Shown: positions 20,384 through 33,529 of the stretch, piece after piece
Layout of the letters: every line of letters begins with the position of its first letter
Position numbering within the stretch: the stretch's first letter is position 1
Origin: Hirsutella rhossiliensis
Taxonomy: Eukaryota > Ascomycota > Sordariomycetes > Hypocreales > Ophiocordycipitaceae
Reading direction: 5' to 3'
Assembly: GCF_020360975.1 (NCBI RefSeq)
Contig: NW_025408668.1
Coordinates: 7,750,001-7,814,000, forward strand
DNA length: 64,000 nucleotides
Translations under genes and position numbers: made by a program
Notes under the pieces: generated by a model
Told to the model about the DNA's origin: nothing
What the model saw: the letters and a program-made list of their open reading frames with translations, nothing else
Databases searched by the model: none

Positions 20384-21700
20384 ATGCCTGCTCCTCCCCC
20401 GCCTCCTCCGCCACCACCTCCAGGCGGAGGCGGCCCTCCACCACCTCCTCCTCCCCCTGGAGGAGCCCCCGGTGCCAATGGCCTGCCTGCGCGTCCGCCG
20501 GCTGGGAACAGGGTACGACTCAAAGCGCCCCGATTTGCTTCGTCGAACCTCACGGCTGACTATCTTTGCTAGAACGCACTCCTCTCTGATATTAGCAAAG
20601 GCCGAGCCCTGAAAAAGGCCACCACCAACGATCGCTCGGCACCAGCTATCGCCAAAAGCTCGTCCTCATCCGTCCCTGCCGTTGGCAGCGCCCCTCCAGT
20701 CCCTGGAGGTCTCGCACCCCCGGTCCCTGGCAATCGTGCTCGGAGCAACAGTGACCATGGCTCCGGTCAGACTGCGGCCGCGGGCGTCGACTCGGCTCCT
20801 CAGCTGGGAGGCTTATTTGCGGGCGGCATGCCTAAACTCAAAAAAAGAGGAGGAGGCGTCGACACTGGCGCGAACGCAGACTCGTCCTATCTCTCGGATC
20901 CCGGCGAAACCGTGCGCTCGGCCCCGAAACCACCCGGATTCTCCGCGCCGAAGCGGCCCTCCGGCGCTGCGCCAGCTATCCCGGGACGCGGGCCCCCGGT
21001 TCCGCCGCCTGGCAGCGCTGGTGGCTGGCGAAAGACCAGCGGACCAGCAGGCTTGAAGGGTCCTCCGCCACCAATAGGGAAGAAGCCCCCCCCTCTGCCA
21101 ACATCTCGAAAGCCCTCGTCGAAAGCAGTGCCGCCGCCGGCACCTCCACCCCCTCCATTCTCGTCAGCCCCCGGGCTGCCCTCGTCAGCCCCTCCCCTTC
21201 CGCCAGCGGCGGGATCTCCGCAGTCGGCCTCTTCCCCTGCTCCGCGGTTGCAGCCTCCACCTCCTCCGGGCCTGCCGCCCTCCTCAGCACCCTCCCTAGC
21301 TGCGCAAGCAGCCATTCGGGCGGCCGAGCAATCGTCGTCGGGTTCTGCGCCGCCGCTACCCCCTCCCAACGCGGCTCCGTCACCGCCGACGGCGATCTCT
21401 CCTCCCCCTCCTCCTCCACCACCACAAGCGCGAAACCGCGGGTCGTCTCTCCATAAATCCTTGCTGGACGCGAGCACCTTCACTCTGTCAACCAATGGCT
21501 CCAAGTCGCCGAGTCCGAACCGCAATTCCTCTCATTCTCCAACCCCCTGTACCGGCGGAGGGCGAATTTTTATCGACGATGCGAGATGGCAGTTCAAGGA
21601 CGAGAGTCTGTTTCCAAAACCTCGAGATTTCGTTGGCGGCCCCAAGAAATACCGCGCAGGGAGAGGAAGCAGCGTGCCTCTGGATCTGGGCGCAATGTAG
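20384..21700 (+). CDS. VRP1: verprolin / WASP-interacting protein
   Basis: Actin-regulating partner of WASP at endocytic patches. Two exons, 20384-20512 and 20573-21700, 418 residues. Exon 1 codes a nearly pure Pro/Gly run. Exon 2 opens with the WH2 actin-binding motif, LLSDISKGRALKKATTNDRS, located at residues 45-65. A long proline-rich region follows with many PPPPPP and APPLPP blocks (profilin and SH3 ligands), and the C-terminus carries the WASP-binding-like segment with FIDDARWQFKDESLFPKPRDF. This order is that of yeast Vrp1 and animal WIP, although the protein is shorter than yeast Vrp1. Confidence 0.93.
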
Positions 21701-21941
21701 AGTCGATGACTGCATGGATGGGGCTGAGGAAGCTTTCTGTTGTGAAGACACCGTTGATGTGCTTGCGTGGTGGCCTATGAGCGAGGTCTCACATGTCGTA
21801 AAGTATGGCGAAATGCTTCCGACGAAAACGGTTACGGTGCCACATTGGCTTCGTGGCCTATGAGTGCAAGAAGAAATGATATTTTACATGCATGGCATTC
21901 CCCATGCCGCATTGCGCAATGTCCCTCTGCCAGCCGAACCC

Positions 21942-22612
21942 TTACATGGACTTGAGGTAGTTGGATTCCTTGATCTTGGCCTTCCGCTCCTGGCGCATAG
22001 CCTTCTTAAGGTCCTCACGCTTGTCCGCAGCCGCAATGTTCTCCTCGACGCTGCCGCCCTCCTCGCCGGGCAGGTTGATGGATTGGTGCTGAAGAGGGAT
22101 TTTGGGAGCCAGGGCGTCCAAGTTACCCGAAGCCAGGAGCTTGGCCTCGCGGTCCTTCTGCTGCTTGGCGGCTAGTCGTCGTTGCTTTTTGGATTTCGCT
22201 GCAGTCAAGGGAGAGAAAGAGGCATTAGCAAAAGGCTTCAGTGTAGGGGCAAAGGGTCGTGGACAATGCGCCAATATCACCTACAATATTCGTCGGCAGC
22301 CGCGTCGTCTGCTGCGCCGGAGCTCTTCTTCTCCTTGACATCCAGGCACGACCACAGCCACTTGGGATAGTCCTCGTCCTTCAAGGCCACAGGGTCCTTG
22401 CCTCCCTTCATGTAGTTCAGCCCAGAGAGTATGGTTCCTTCAGGGCATATTGACCGCTGAATGCCGGCTGGTTGAGGAGCCTCGCTCAGCTCGCTGAGAG
22501 GAGCGGACGGCGTCGAGTCGGAAGATCGCAACGGGGAAAAGGTCGACAACCGCCGCACAGTGGGCAGCTGCCACCCCGATGCCGCGGCACGGAGGCACCG
22601 CGTGCAAATCAT
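21942..22612 (-). CDS. MRPL37: mitochondrial large ribosomal subunit protein mL54
   Basis: Two exons, 22612-22285 and 22198-21942, 194 residues. The N-terminus is a mitochondrial presequence (MICTRCLRAAASGWQL). The family core is SICPEGTILSGLNYMKG followed by DEDYPKWLWSCLD, typical of mL54 (yeast MrpL37). The C-terminal part is basic and helical. The donor GTAGGT at 22284 was chosen over a nearby GTGATA because only the former keeps frame with the exon-2 sequence KSKKQRRLAAKQQ. A component of the mitoribosome; the next gene upstream also serves mitochondria. Confidence 0.9.
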
Positions 22613-23058
22613 GGTTGTCTGGTGAGGGGAGGCTGTGCGGGTGGTCGCCGTCGCGGTCGGCGTGCTGAAGACGAGGCTCCTCAGATTGAGAATCTGGAAG
22701 TGAAGCGTGCAGCTGGCTGGCCAATGAGGTCAGCGGGTCGGCCGCTACTCCACATGGACGTGAGCCTTGCAACGCCGATGGCTGCCGGCCGACAGAGCTG
22801 CCATTCTACACGACGAACACGGTAATGAATTGAGTCAATCAGGATTTCACTAGAAGCTGAAGTTCTTAACCATTGTATTGCTTGTGGCGCACAGGTTTCG
22901 CATAGTACACAGCTGGCACGAAGTACTCTCGGCGCAACCAACTCAGTAACATCAAGACGAGATCGGGCACAGGAATATTCCACAAGACACCGTTTCCTCC
23001 CTCCCTCAAGTCATCCCAATGCGCTTGCGACGCCAGTTCCTCGCCTTCCCATCTCGGA
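22613..23058. other. intergenic region between two minus-strand mitochondrial genes
   Basis: mL54 promoter and the 3' flank of the complex I gene. No gene seen. Confidence 0.4.
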
Positions 23059-23498
23059 TCAACTGGAGAATCGTTTTTCATTAATCTTGGCAATCTTGTC
23101 GCTCGTGTGCACCTTGGCCTGGCGGTCCATTTCCTCGTCCATCTTCTCAATGTAGTTCTGCTGCAGGAACTTGGTCCCCTTGATCTTGGTCGTCGCCAGC
23201 AATTCCAGGTACCGCTCTGAGCAGGCTGTCAGTGCCACGTCTCGCGGCTCATAGCTCGGACTGGTGACTTACCGCGCAGACGGCCGCAGTTCTCGAGGTG
23301 GTTGACGCCCTCGCGTCTGTAGCACTTGCTCAATTCCTCGCCGACTAGTCGGGTCATCATGGCGCCCACCCATTGTTCCCGGATGATAGCATCTTCGGCC
23401 GCCTTGAAGGCCTTTGTGTCGTCGTAGTCGACGCCGTTGAAAGTCGGGGGAACCGTGGGCTTTTGGCTCTTGAAGAGCTCGGACTCGGGGGTGGGCAT
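23059..23498 (-). CDS. mitochondrial complex I accessory subunit, NDUFB10/PDSW-like (12 kDa subunit)
   Basis: Two exons, 23498-23273 and 23216-23059, 127 residues. The first exon holds PTVPPTFNGVDYDD and IIREQWVGAMMTRLVGEELSK, then a twin-cysteine motif C-x11-C (CYRREGVNHLENC), which matches the fungal 12-kDa membrane-arm subunit of NADH:ubiquinone oxidoreductase as I know it. The second exon adds RYLELLATTKIKGTKF and a charged tail. There is no cleavable presequence; twin-Cys proteins of this kind are often imported through the intermembrane-space route. The gene shares its upstream region with the nucleolin-like gene on the other strand. Confidence 0.8.
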
Positions 23499-23967
23499 GT
23501 TGTCGAGCGCTAAAGCACCAGGCTTCTAGAGCAGTCGCCGTCGTGCTCGGAGTCGCAGGGAGAGAAGGCAGAGGAGACGATTGCGCGGGCGCTTCGAGGC
23601 GAGAGTGTGTCTACCTCGACACAAGCATCATCCGACATGCGCTAGCAACCAATGGAGCCTGAGATCCGAGGCAGCACAGATGGCCGAAAGTACGTACCGC
23701 CCGACAGCCTCACCGCCTTGCACTAGCCCCGCAATTTGTCTGGCGGAAAAAAGCTGTGAGGAAAAAAAAATCTGCACGCCGCCCACCATCGGCCTGCCGC
23801 CTCCCAACTCTCTTATAAGAAACAACTTCCTGCACTCACTCGTCCCTGGACTTTTCCCCTCCTTCTTCCATCTCTGCCAGGCAAGACAATCAGAGTGTTT
23901 CCGCGTCCCCATTTCTTCCCTTCTTCACAAAACTCCTCGACGCATTCCCTTCCACAATACAGTCGCC
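23499..23967. promoter_or_regulatory. bidirectional promoter between complex I subunit and nucleolin-like gene
   Basis: 469 bp separate the two start codons, which face away from each other. The stretch has an A-run at 23761-23769 and a CT-rich tract (23840-23880) just before the plus-strand start. No other gene fits. Confidence 0.55.
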
Positions 23968-25510
23968 ATGGCCAAGTCCAAGACCAAGCAGAGCAAGAAG
24001 GCTCAGCCTTCTGAGCCCATCGCCGCTGTCAAGAAGGCCGGCGTTACCAAGCCTGCGCAGACTCCCAAGTCCAAGTCCAAGGAGATGGCCAAGTCTGCCG
24101 CCAAGAAGCTGGTGAAGGAAACCAAGAAGAAGGCTGCCAAGGCCGAGTCTTCGGACGATTCTTCTGAGGAGGAGCAAGCCTCCGATTCATCGGACAACAA
24201 GAGCGATTCTGATGCTTCCGACAGCTCCTCTGACTCGGACTCTGAGGAGGTCAAGAAGCCGGCTGCCAAGGCCAACGGCAAGGTCAAGGCTGAGTCCTCC
24301 GACTCTGAGTCTGACAGTGACTCTGATGAGGCCGAGACCAAGGCCAAGACCAACGGCGCCAAGGTCAACGGCTCTGCCAAGGCCGCTGCTGCTGCCACCG
24401 CTGCCTCGTCCGATTCTTCTGACTCCGACTCTGACGAAGAGAGCGATGACAAGAAGCCTAGTGCTGTCAAGGTTTGTAGCTTCGACACGCTTTACCATCG
24501 TTGCAAAACCTAACACCTGCTTAGGCTGCTGATTCCGATGATTCTGAGGACGATTCGGATGACAGCGACGACTCTGAGGATGACTCTGACGGTTCTTCAT
24601 CTGAGAGCGCGGAGGCTGCACCTGCCTCCAAGAAGCGCAAGGCTGACAGCGAGATCGATGCCACGCCGAAGAAGGCCAAGACTGAGAATGCCGAAGCCGC
24701 ATCAACGCTGTTCGTTGGCAGCCTGAGCTGGGGCACCGACGACAGTGCCCTGTGGGAGGCCTTCAAGGACTTCGAGGGCCTCGTTAACGCCCGCGTCGTC
24801 ACCGACAAGATGTCCGGCAAGAGCCGTGGCTTTGGATACGTTGACTTTTCCGACTCGGATGCCGCCTCCAAAGCCTACGAGGCCATGCAGGGGCACGAGC
24901 TCGACGGTCGCACGCTGAACCTGGACTACGCCAACGCGCGTTCTACCGACGCAAACCCTCGGGACCGGGCTGCCGATCGGGCCAAGAAGCACGGCGACTC
25001 AATCAGCCCGGAGAGCGACACTCTTTTTGTCGGAAACTTGCCCTTCGGTGTTGACCAGGACTCTGTTCGCGAGTTCTTTGCTGCGTCACGCGAGGTCGCA
25101 AGCGTTCGCCTGCCGACTGACCCGTAAGGACCTCCGTTCCCTGCCAACGCGCGCTCGTACATTACTCTGACACATGGTGCAGTGAGACCGGAAACCTCAA
25201 GGGCTTCGGCTACGTGAGCTTCAACTCTGTTGAGGATGCCAAGGGCGCACTGCAGGAGCTCAACGGGGCTTCTATTGGAGAGGGTCGATCAGCTCGCAGT
25301 GTTCGTCTGGACTATGCCAGCAGCCGTCCGCCGCCACGTGAAGGAGGTGGCTTCGGTGGCGGCCGTGGCGGTGGCCGCGGCTTCGGTGGCGGTCGTGGTG
25401 GCGGCCGTGGACGTGGAGGAGACCGTGGACGTGGCCGCGGCCGTGGCGGTGGTCGTGGCGGCCCCCGAGGAGGCGCGGGCTACTCGGGCACCAAGATTTC
25501 CTTCGATTAG
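23968..25510 (+). CDS. nucleolin-like rRNA-processing protein (Nsr1/Gar2 type)
   Basis: Nucleolar RNA-binding protein involved in pre-rRNA processing. Three exons, 23968-24471, 24525-25123 and 25183-25510, 476 residues. Domain order: Lys-rich N-terminus; long Ser/Asp/Glu acidic repeats (blocks such as SSDSSDSDSDEES), expected substrates of casein kinase 2; two RRMs, the first with LFVGSLSWG and SRGFGYVDF, the second with LFVGNLPFG and LKGFGYVSF as RNP2 and RNP1; and a C-terminal RGG domain of repeated GGGRGG units. This is exactly the Nsr1/Gar2/nucleolin layout. The first intron falls inside the acidic region, the second in RRM2. Confidence 0.95.
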
Positions 25511-27513
25511 GCAAGGAAGCATGAGGGCTGTTGGCGGCGATCCATCCTAGAGTGGGCTATGTGGGCTGTCGGTTTCCAAACCAGTCCAGGCTTCGTCGCA
25601 AGACGAGGCTGTGGACTTTGTGGGATCTCGCTTCCTTGCGGAGCGTCGATAGACCTGGGGGCTTATTTCTCGAACCGTGGGCTCGTGGCATCACCCTGGT
25701 TGACTGGGGACATGCTTGATGGCGTTTCTTTGCGGCTTTTTGATTGCGGGTTCTGAGGGAGCATTGTCGCTTCGGCGGCAAAACTTCAGAGGGCTTCTTG
25801 AGGGATTTGACGGCCTTTTTGGAACGGTCTCTACGGAGGTCCGCCTATGATCTTCGTACAAACACTTCTGAGGGATCTGGGGGCTCTTGATATGCAAATA
25901 CTCTGGGCTGATTGGAAAGCTGTAGCAAGCTACGGCTGTGGCATTCAGGCGGTGCTCCGTCGGTTTGCAATGCACGGGGTAAGTTATGCTGCCTCTGACA
26001 CCACTCGCAATCATAGACTCTGCTTCATTCACGGGCGTTGGCAACAACGAAGGAAAAGTAAATTTGCTGTTTTGACTCGCCAGTCGCACCCTGCCCGAAG
26101 TGAAGGGGTGCACTTGAGAATAATGATAATAGAAGTGGCCGAGAGCTTAAGCGAAATTTGAAATGCCGTCCCTCGTCGGGTGATGCATCGTACAGTATGT
26201 TGTATCAGCTCGTTGGCGGAGTCGGAGCACCTACGCGGGCCAGACCTGCTACGGTACCATTGGGTAAGTAATTAGGTACCTACAGTACCTACCTAGGTAG
26301 GTAAGTACTGCAGGCATGGTACTGTACAGATGTCTGAAGAAGGGGCGCAGTGTCGAGGCATGGAATCGACGAGTTGATTGCCTCTTCCGGACGGCACGCG
26401 GGAAGCGCCCAACTTACATAGTCGGCCAACAAGAAGGGACAAGCTCCTCGGCGGCAGTACAAGTAAAGGCCGAGGCGAGGGGCTGAGCCGGGTTTGAGCT
26501 GAGGTGCGCGCGTGGTTTGCGCGAGTGATCACAAGGGCATCGAAGTCATGGCCTGGTTGCGCATCTGCCTGGAAGATGGGAGCGTTGTGACGGTTGTTGG
26601 ACAGGACAGACGAGTACCGCACGCAGCCACTTGCGATGGGGCTTCAGTCGCATGGGGACGCGCGTGTCGTGAGCAAGAAGACGAAGCCGTGCTTGTTGGA
26701 GCAGGTACATAATTAACTTAGCTTATCTGTTACTACCGTGGCCTCTGCGAGATAAGGTGCGAGAGGCGTCGCCATGATGTGCGAGGACAATACCAGCGAC
26801 GAGAGCGTCGAGAGGCGGTATCGGTACTAGTACCTGGTCAGACTCACCGCCCATGTACGGAGTATGGGCCGACGCATTGATGGCGTGCCCACGTCCGAAT
26901 TCGGCTGGCACGAGTACTGTACAGTGCAGCGGGCTAAGTGCAGCGGGCTAAGATGCACAGCCTGGAGGTGGTGGGTGGCGCCCATCTTCCCACATGTCAC
27001 GGAGACAAGGAGAGCAGCAAAGCTTGTAGGGGGACGGGGGGGCCTAGGCAAAGTGTGCGACGCCACGCCCCGTGACGCGTTCGCACTGTGAGCATGGGTC
27101 GGCCGAGCATGTACCGCTACTCGATCCAATGCCGCGACAGAGCACGTAGGAGGGGGTGTCGTTGACCCATTTCATCCATCTCTCAACAAGTCCATCTGGC
27201 TCAACCTCACCGGCCACCCACGCCGTCATTCCTTTGTTCCTTGTTCCCTCTTGCCATAACAAACGCCCTTTCCTTGTGTCGCTTGGGCTCTGGCGTGCAA
27301 AGGTTTTTTAAAACCCTTCGTCAACGATAGCCTCTGAGCGCTCCATCAACGTGGCGCTCAATCCCCGCGCAATCCCTCCAGGCGGGGCAGCCAAAGTACC
27401 GATCCGTACCCCGGTGCCGTCATCGTCAAAGACTCGAGTTTGAGCCACAGACACTCCAACCGGAACCCGTACGAGGGGTCGCGATCCTTGCTCCATCGCA
27501 GATCCCCGCCGAC
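25511..27513. other. 2.0 kb intergenic region
   Basis: No exon is supported. Landmarks are an 18-bp perfect palindrome TACCTACCTAGGTAGGTA at 26286-26303, ACTGTACAG at about 26321-26329, ACTGTACAGT at 26916-26925, and a tandem 15-bp duplication GTGCAGCGGGCTAA(G) at about 26925-26951. It contains the nucleolin 3' flank and the promoter of the gene at 27514. Confidence 0.5.
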
Positions 27514-28762
27514 ATGGCAAGCCAGAACATGCAGTCGGCCGCGGCCAGGTCGAGTCCAGGCCTGCCGAATCGCCGCAGGTTTGACGGTAAGGCTCTCGAG
27601 TCTTTGTGTCTAACAGGCCCAGCCAGCTGACGAGATACCAGAATCGTGGGTCGAGGTCTCCTCACAGCCATCGTCTTCGTCACTGTCGAGCGTCGGCGAC
27701 GAAATCGTCACAACGGGCTTGCGCGTCGTCAGCCCATTTCGCCGCCGCCGCCGTGTACAGCCTTCGACCAGAACGCAGCTGCCCCAGCGTCATACAACTA
27801 CTCCTGCCGCAGGGACGAGCAGCCAAGAAGAATATGAGGAGAGCGAGAGCGAGGAAGACCAGCTTCTCACAAGCTCAACGGAGAACACAAAGCCGGCACG
27901 CCATGAGGTCAGCGACGACTCGGACGTCGACTCGGACGACGGCGACAACGCCACTGCCCTTGGCCGAGCATCGGACCGACCCGTCTATCGGCCTCAGCCC
28001 AACGCCTTCTCCCATCCACCATCCCACATTCCTCGGCGAAGCCACTCTGCCACCAGCGCGGCACCTCCTCATCCTCACGGTGGTTTCTCTCGACCGTCAT
28101 TCTCCCAGCGTTCGCAGACCAGAGTCCACCGCAACTTCATGTCACCGACAAGCCGCGAGGACAACGATGCGGCCTTGCGGGCATCGCTGACGACCCTCTT
28201 ATCCTGTGCCGCAGCCGCCCGGGGTCTGCCCAAGACGAAGGAGGAAGCCGAAGCGCGACAGTTGGGAGGCAACGGCATTGGCCCGAGCAATCAACCCATG
28301 GAACTCAGGCTGGTCCCCGAGTCCGAGTTGACGGAGAACGCAGTATCAACTCAGCCTAGCTCGCTGCCACATCCCGATGCACGGATGTCCCCGGACAAGT
28401 CGCCGACGAGGACCAGTGCAGCCGTCGCCGACAAGTCCAAACGAGCCGTGTCGACAGGTCGGAGTCCTCGGGCCACCAAGAAGAAGAAGACGGCGGCAGC
28501 CGTGGCCGAGGACGCCCTGATCTCTCCCACCCTGCTGACCTGGGTGATGAGCGCAGGTGTCGTCGTTCTCGTGTCGGCGGTCGGCTTCGGCGCGGGCTAT
28601 GTCATCGGACGGGAGGTGGGTCGCCAAGAAACGCTGTCGGCGGGCGTGAGCGGCGTCAACGAGACGACGCGTTGCGGTCGCGAAGTCATCCGCTCATCTG
28701 GCGGCGGTCTCCGGAGGCTACGGTGGGGAGCGGTGGGGAAGAGCATCGTTGCGCAGGCGTGA
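27514..28762 (+). CDS. single-span membrane protein with long disordered N-terminus, function unknown
   Basis: Two exons, 27514-27586 and 27627-28762, 402 residues. The second acceptor (GCCAG then CTGACGAG) was chosen because it is the one that keeps frame and avoids an immediate TGA. Residues 1 to about 310 are Ser/Pro/acidic and mostly disordered, with a conserved-looking start (ADEIPESWVEVSSQP). A KKKKT basic stretch precedes one clear membrane helix (TWVMSAGVVVLVSAVGFGAGYVIG), followed by REVGRQE and a short basic tail. The topology suggests a tail-proximal anchor with the large N-terminal part facing the cytosol, perhaps at ER, vacuole or mitochondrion. No functional family is recognised. 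Confidence 0.8.
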
Positions 28763-29829
28763 GGGCAGCGGGCTGAGGGGCAACAACCAAACGCAGAGCC
28801 TGGGTTCTTGCTCGGTTTCCTAAGGAATTCTGGATCTGGAGGCTGGCGCATCCAAGAGCAACGAGGTGCTTGGATTTAATGAGTCGACTTGCGGACACGA
28901 GACACGGCGACCCTGTGTTGAATGGAGGACGGGTGGGTGCATATATGAAGGAGGTCTACACGATGCTGCAAGACGTGGGTTTGCAGCAGAGCGCCATGTC
29001 GAATCACACCAATATACCAGCTGCGCGAGATTCAGCAGCCATGGCCAGGAGAGGTACTTGGTCGGGTCGTCTTTTGTGGGAGGGAGGACTGCGTTGCGTC
29101 TTTTTCTGATATAAGCGGAAGCCCGGATCGTGTCTGAGCAGACGTCCGGCCGAGGGCACATGATGAGGACGCAGACATGTATGCGAGGCGTCAAGCCTGC
29201 TCGGATGGTCTGTCGCATCTTTCTTCACCCGCGATGCAAATACATGAAGTATGTTGCATGGTTGGAGGCTGTGGGTGACACCGCGTAAAGATGATGAAGT
29301 GATGCTCGATATACTCCGTAGAGCGAGGCGGACTGCAGGGCAGAGTTTGCAGCAGACTTTCGATGCATTCCATACATAGATAAGGCCGTGTCGGCGTCGA
29401 GGACGAGAATACGAGTACGACGCGTCAACATGTCCATATAACGGCCCAAGCCCAGGGGTAAGTAACAGCAGGCGAACGGAGAATAAGAAGGCAAAGGCTC
29501 GCGAATACGAATACGAGCGTGTCCGCCCCTATGGCCCCGCCCTGATTGGGCGGTTCCTGGCATCTGCACGCCCCACATCATCCATCATCCATCCTCCATG
29601 TCCGACCCCCCCTGGCGTGCTGCGGGTGGGCGGCTGCCGAGCGATCAGTCCATCATTTCTTTTCCTGGTCTTTTTTTCCGCCCCTGCTTGTGACAGCGTG
29701 CATGACTTGGTCGTCTTGCGAGCGAGCTGTCGAACAAAGCCGCATCCAGCCCGACTCTTTCGAATTGCCTCACGAACTCGAATCGCGAACTCGACCGGAA
29801 GCAATCGGCGGCTTCACGACAATCAAAAA
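28763..29829. other. intergenic region containing the CYP51 promoter
   Basis: No gene is supported. CGAA tetranucleotides occur at 29473, 29502, 29508, 29731, 29761, 29773, 29779 and 29786, the last four within 29 bp and 41-70 bp upstream of the CYP51 start codon. The pair at 29502-29511 lies in the repeated AATACGAATACGA sequence. Confidence 0.5.
29755..29790 (+). promoter_or_regulatory. CGAA cluster upstream of CYP51 (possible sterol-regulator site)
   Basis: Four CGAA copies at 29761, 29773, 29779 and 29786. A Fusarium zinc-cluster sterol regulator is reported to bind paired CGAA in sterol-gene promoters; spacing here (8, 2 and 3 bp between neighbours) does not exactly match what I recall, so this is a candidate only. 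Confidence 0.35.
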
Positions 29830-31520
<1,691 letters not shown>

Positions 31521-32039
31521 GGGACGAAGAGGGTCTTTTTGGCGTATATACCTATGTGCATACGGTGTTTGGGGCTGGCGTTTTGCATCTTTGGCTGGAT
31601 GGAGCATGTGCAGGCGGCTCACGACACCAGTTTCTCTAATAGATGACCTCGCACGAAGTGAAAAGGTCTTATACTTAATCCAGAACAGAACAAGAAGAAC
31701 GGAAACTGGAATCCTCGCGCGGCAAGTACGTAATAATGTGCCCAGGTTCAGCTCAATACAAAGTACCGTAGAACGCTGAGGCGGCTGGACAGACAGCTCC
31801 CAGTCACGCAAGCTGCCGCTTGAGCCATTTTAAGCCAATGGCGCAACGACTGGTCCCTGGAGAGTGAAGACGTCAACCACTCAACCACGTAACCACGCGT
31901 CGCTGACCTCATATCATACACAACACAGGCTGCAGAGAGGGCGTTGAACCGAACCCCAGGACACGGTACACTTATACCATCGTGCTCACGCCGGCCATAG
32001 CGTTCATACACACACGGCACACGACCCAAGTGTTGCGAC
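31521..32039. other. intergenic region between CYP51 and the DUF3074 gene
   Basis: CYP51 3' flank and promoter of the next gene. Nothing else seen. Confidence 0.4.
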
Positions 32040-32993
32040 ATGGCCGACAAGTACGGCCCTCTGATCCGCCTCTGGGGCGTCGACGTCTCCTCGCAGCTGC
32101 CGTCGCCATCCGCCTCGAGCGAGGAGCTGAGGCCCCTACTCAAGTCCATCCTGAGCGAAGCCTTGCCCTTTATCGAAACCATTCCCTCTTCCGCTCCTCC
32201 GTCGACGTCGGCGGCGTCGTCGCCGAGCACCACCTCTACCACCGGCGACTCCTCCTCCCCGTGGAAGGCCAAGGGAGTCAAGACGTTCCCCCACTCAATC
32301 TCGCCCGTGCACCTCTTCGAGCGAACCGTTCCGGCGGCGGCGCTCGCTTCCGTGGCCAAGGAGCACGCCCTCCCGCCCAGCGTCGTGGACGCGTCGTCGC
32401 AGGTCCGGGCCGAGACGTGGGCGGCGCGGCGCAGCGTGCACGAGGACGCGGCGGCTCGGGGCACGGCGAGCTGGGCCGAGTGGGTGCGGTGCTTCAAGGA
32501 CGACCACGCCGAGGCGGAGAGGGAGTTTACGCCGACGGTGCTCAGCACGCGCGTGAGGCGGCAGTGGGACGACTGCGGCGGCGTCGACGTCGACGGGTGG
32601 ACCGACTGGACGCTCAAGCTCGAGGAGTCGGTGCACAAGCTGCCGCCGCCGCTCAAGGCGCGCGTCTTCCCCGTGCTGCAGGCCACGGCGTCGGCGCGCG
32701 GGCGGCGCGACTTTGTCGTGGTGCAGATTGCGGCCGTGGCGCCGCGCGCTGACAACGGCGGCGACGACGGAGGCGGCAGCGCGGTGCGCGGCGTCTACAC
32801 GAGCGTCGAGCGGCTGCGGGAGACGCCCGGCGGCATCGAGTGGACCATGGCGACGGCGTCGGATGCCGGCGGCGTGCTGCCGGCGTGGGTGCAGCGCATG
32901 GCGGTGCCGACGCAGATTGCAAAGGACGTCGACATGTTTTTAAGCTGGATCGCCGAGGAGAGGGACAAGGGGGCAAACAAGGGGGCCAGGTGA
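32040..32993 (+). CDS. DUF3074 (START-like) domain protein
   Basis: Single exon, 317 residues. After the N-terminus (YGPLIRLWGV) and a Ser/Thr-rich loop, the DUF3074 pattern is visible: WAARRSVHEDAAARGTASWAEWVRCF, HAEAEREFTPTV, and further on FPVLQATASARGRRDFVVVQI and the C-terminal WTMATASDAGGVLPAWVQRM with IAKDVDMFLSWI. The family belongs to the START/Bet v1-like helix-grip fold, which often binds lipids or other hydrophobic ligands; a specific ligand is not known to me. There is no signal peptide or membrane segment, so it is probably cytosolic. It lies directly downstream of CYP51 on the same strand, but co-regulation is not shown. Confidence 0.82.
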   Translation: MADKYGPLIRLWGVDVSSQLPSPSASSEELRPLLKSILSEALPFIETIPSSAPPSTSAASSPSTTSTTGDSSSPWKAKGVKTFPHSISPVHLFERTVPAAALASVAKEHALPPSVVDASSQVRAETWAARRSVHEDAAARGTASWAEWVRCFKDDHAEAEREFTPTVLSTRVRRQWDDCGGVDVDGWTDWTLKLEESVHKLPPPLKARVFPVLQATASARGRRDFVVVQIAAVAPRADNGGDDGGGSAVRGVYTSVERLRETPGGIEWTMATASDAGGVLPAWVQRMAVPTQIAKDVDMFLSWIAEERDKGANKGAR

Positions 32994-33529
32994 GGCCGGG
33001 GGGGTCGGGGAGATTTGGCGGGCTGCTCTTGGAGTTGATCTTGCTATGGGAGCTCGCCGTCGATGTCATCAGCTGAGTTCGAGGCTCTAATGCCATGCTG
33101 ATCTAAAAAAGGGCAACCACTCTGCGGTCCCTCTTGCCCTCCCTCGACTTCCACCCACAGTCCCCAAAAACGGAAGGCAACGCCCGCCCATTCACCGCCT
33201 CCTTCTTCCTCCCCTCCCACCGCCCGGCGTGATTCTGCCGCGGGGCTGAAGCCCGTCTCTGCTCTCTTGCTCTCATCTCTCATCGTGGGCCGAAGAGAAA
33301 GAACTTGGAGCCATCGAAACCCCAGCCTCTACAGGGGTGGGAGATCCATGGACGGACTCCAACTTGCCGCGGCAACGAACGAACGGCCTGGCTTCCTCAA
33401 CATAAGCATACTTCGAGTCTGCTCCCATCTCTGTCCGTAGTCTTCAGGCTCGGAGCGTCACACGGCTCAACGGCAAATCTTGGCTTTGCCGACAAGACCC
33501 GGCCCTCTTCCTCGCCTGCCCCTGAACCC
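32994..33529. other. intergenic region
   Basis: Promoter of the coiled-coil gene starting at 33530. The pyrimidine-rich stretch 33120-33280 resembles a fungal core promoter. No gene seen. Confidence 0.4.

Noticed and set aside
27719..28762. Single-exon version of the membrane-protein gene starting near 27719
   Set aside because: The frame is open upstream and joins, in phase, to a short first exon with an ATG at 27514; the internal start is not an ATG.
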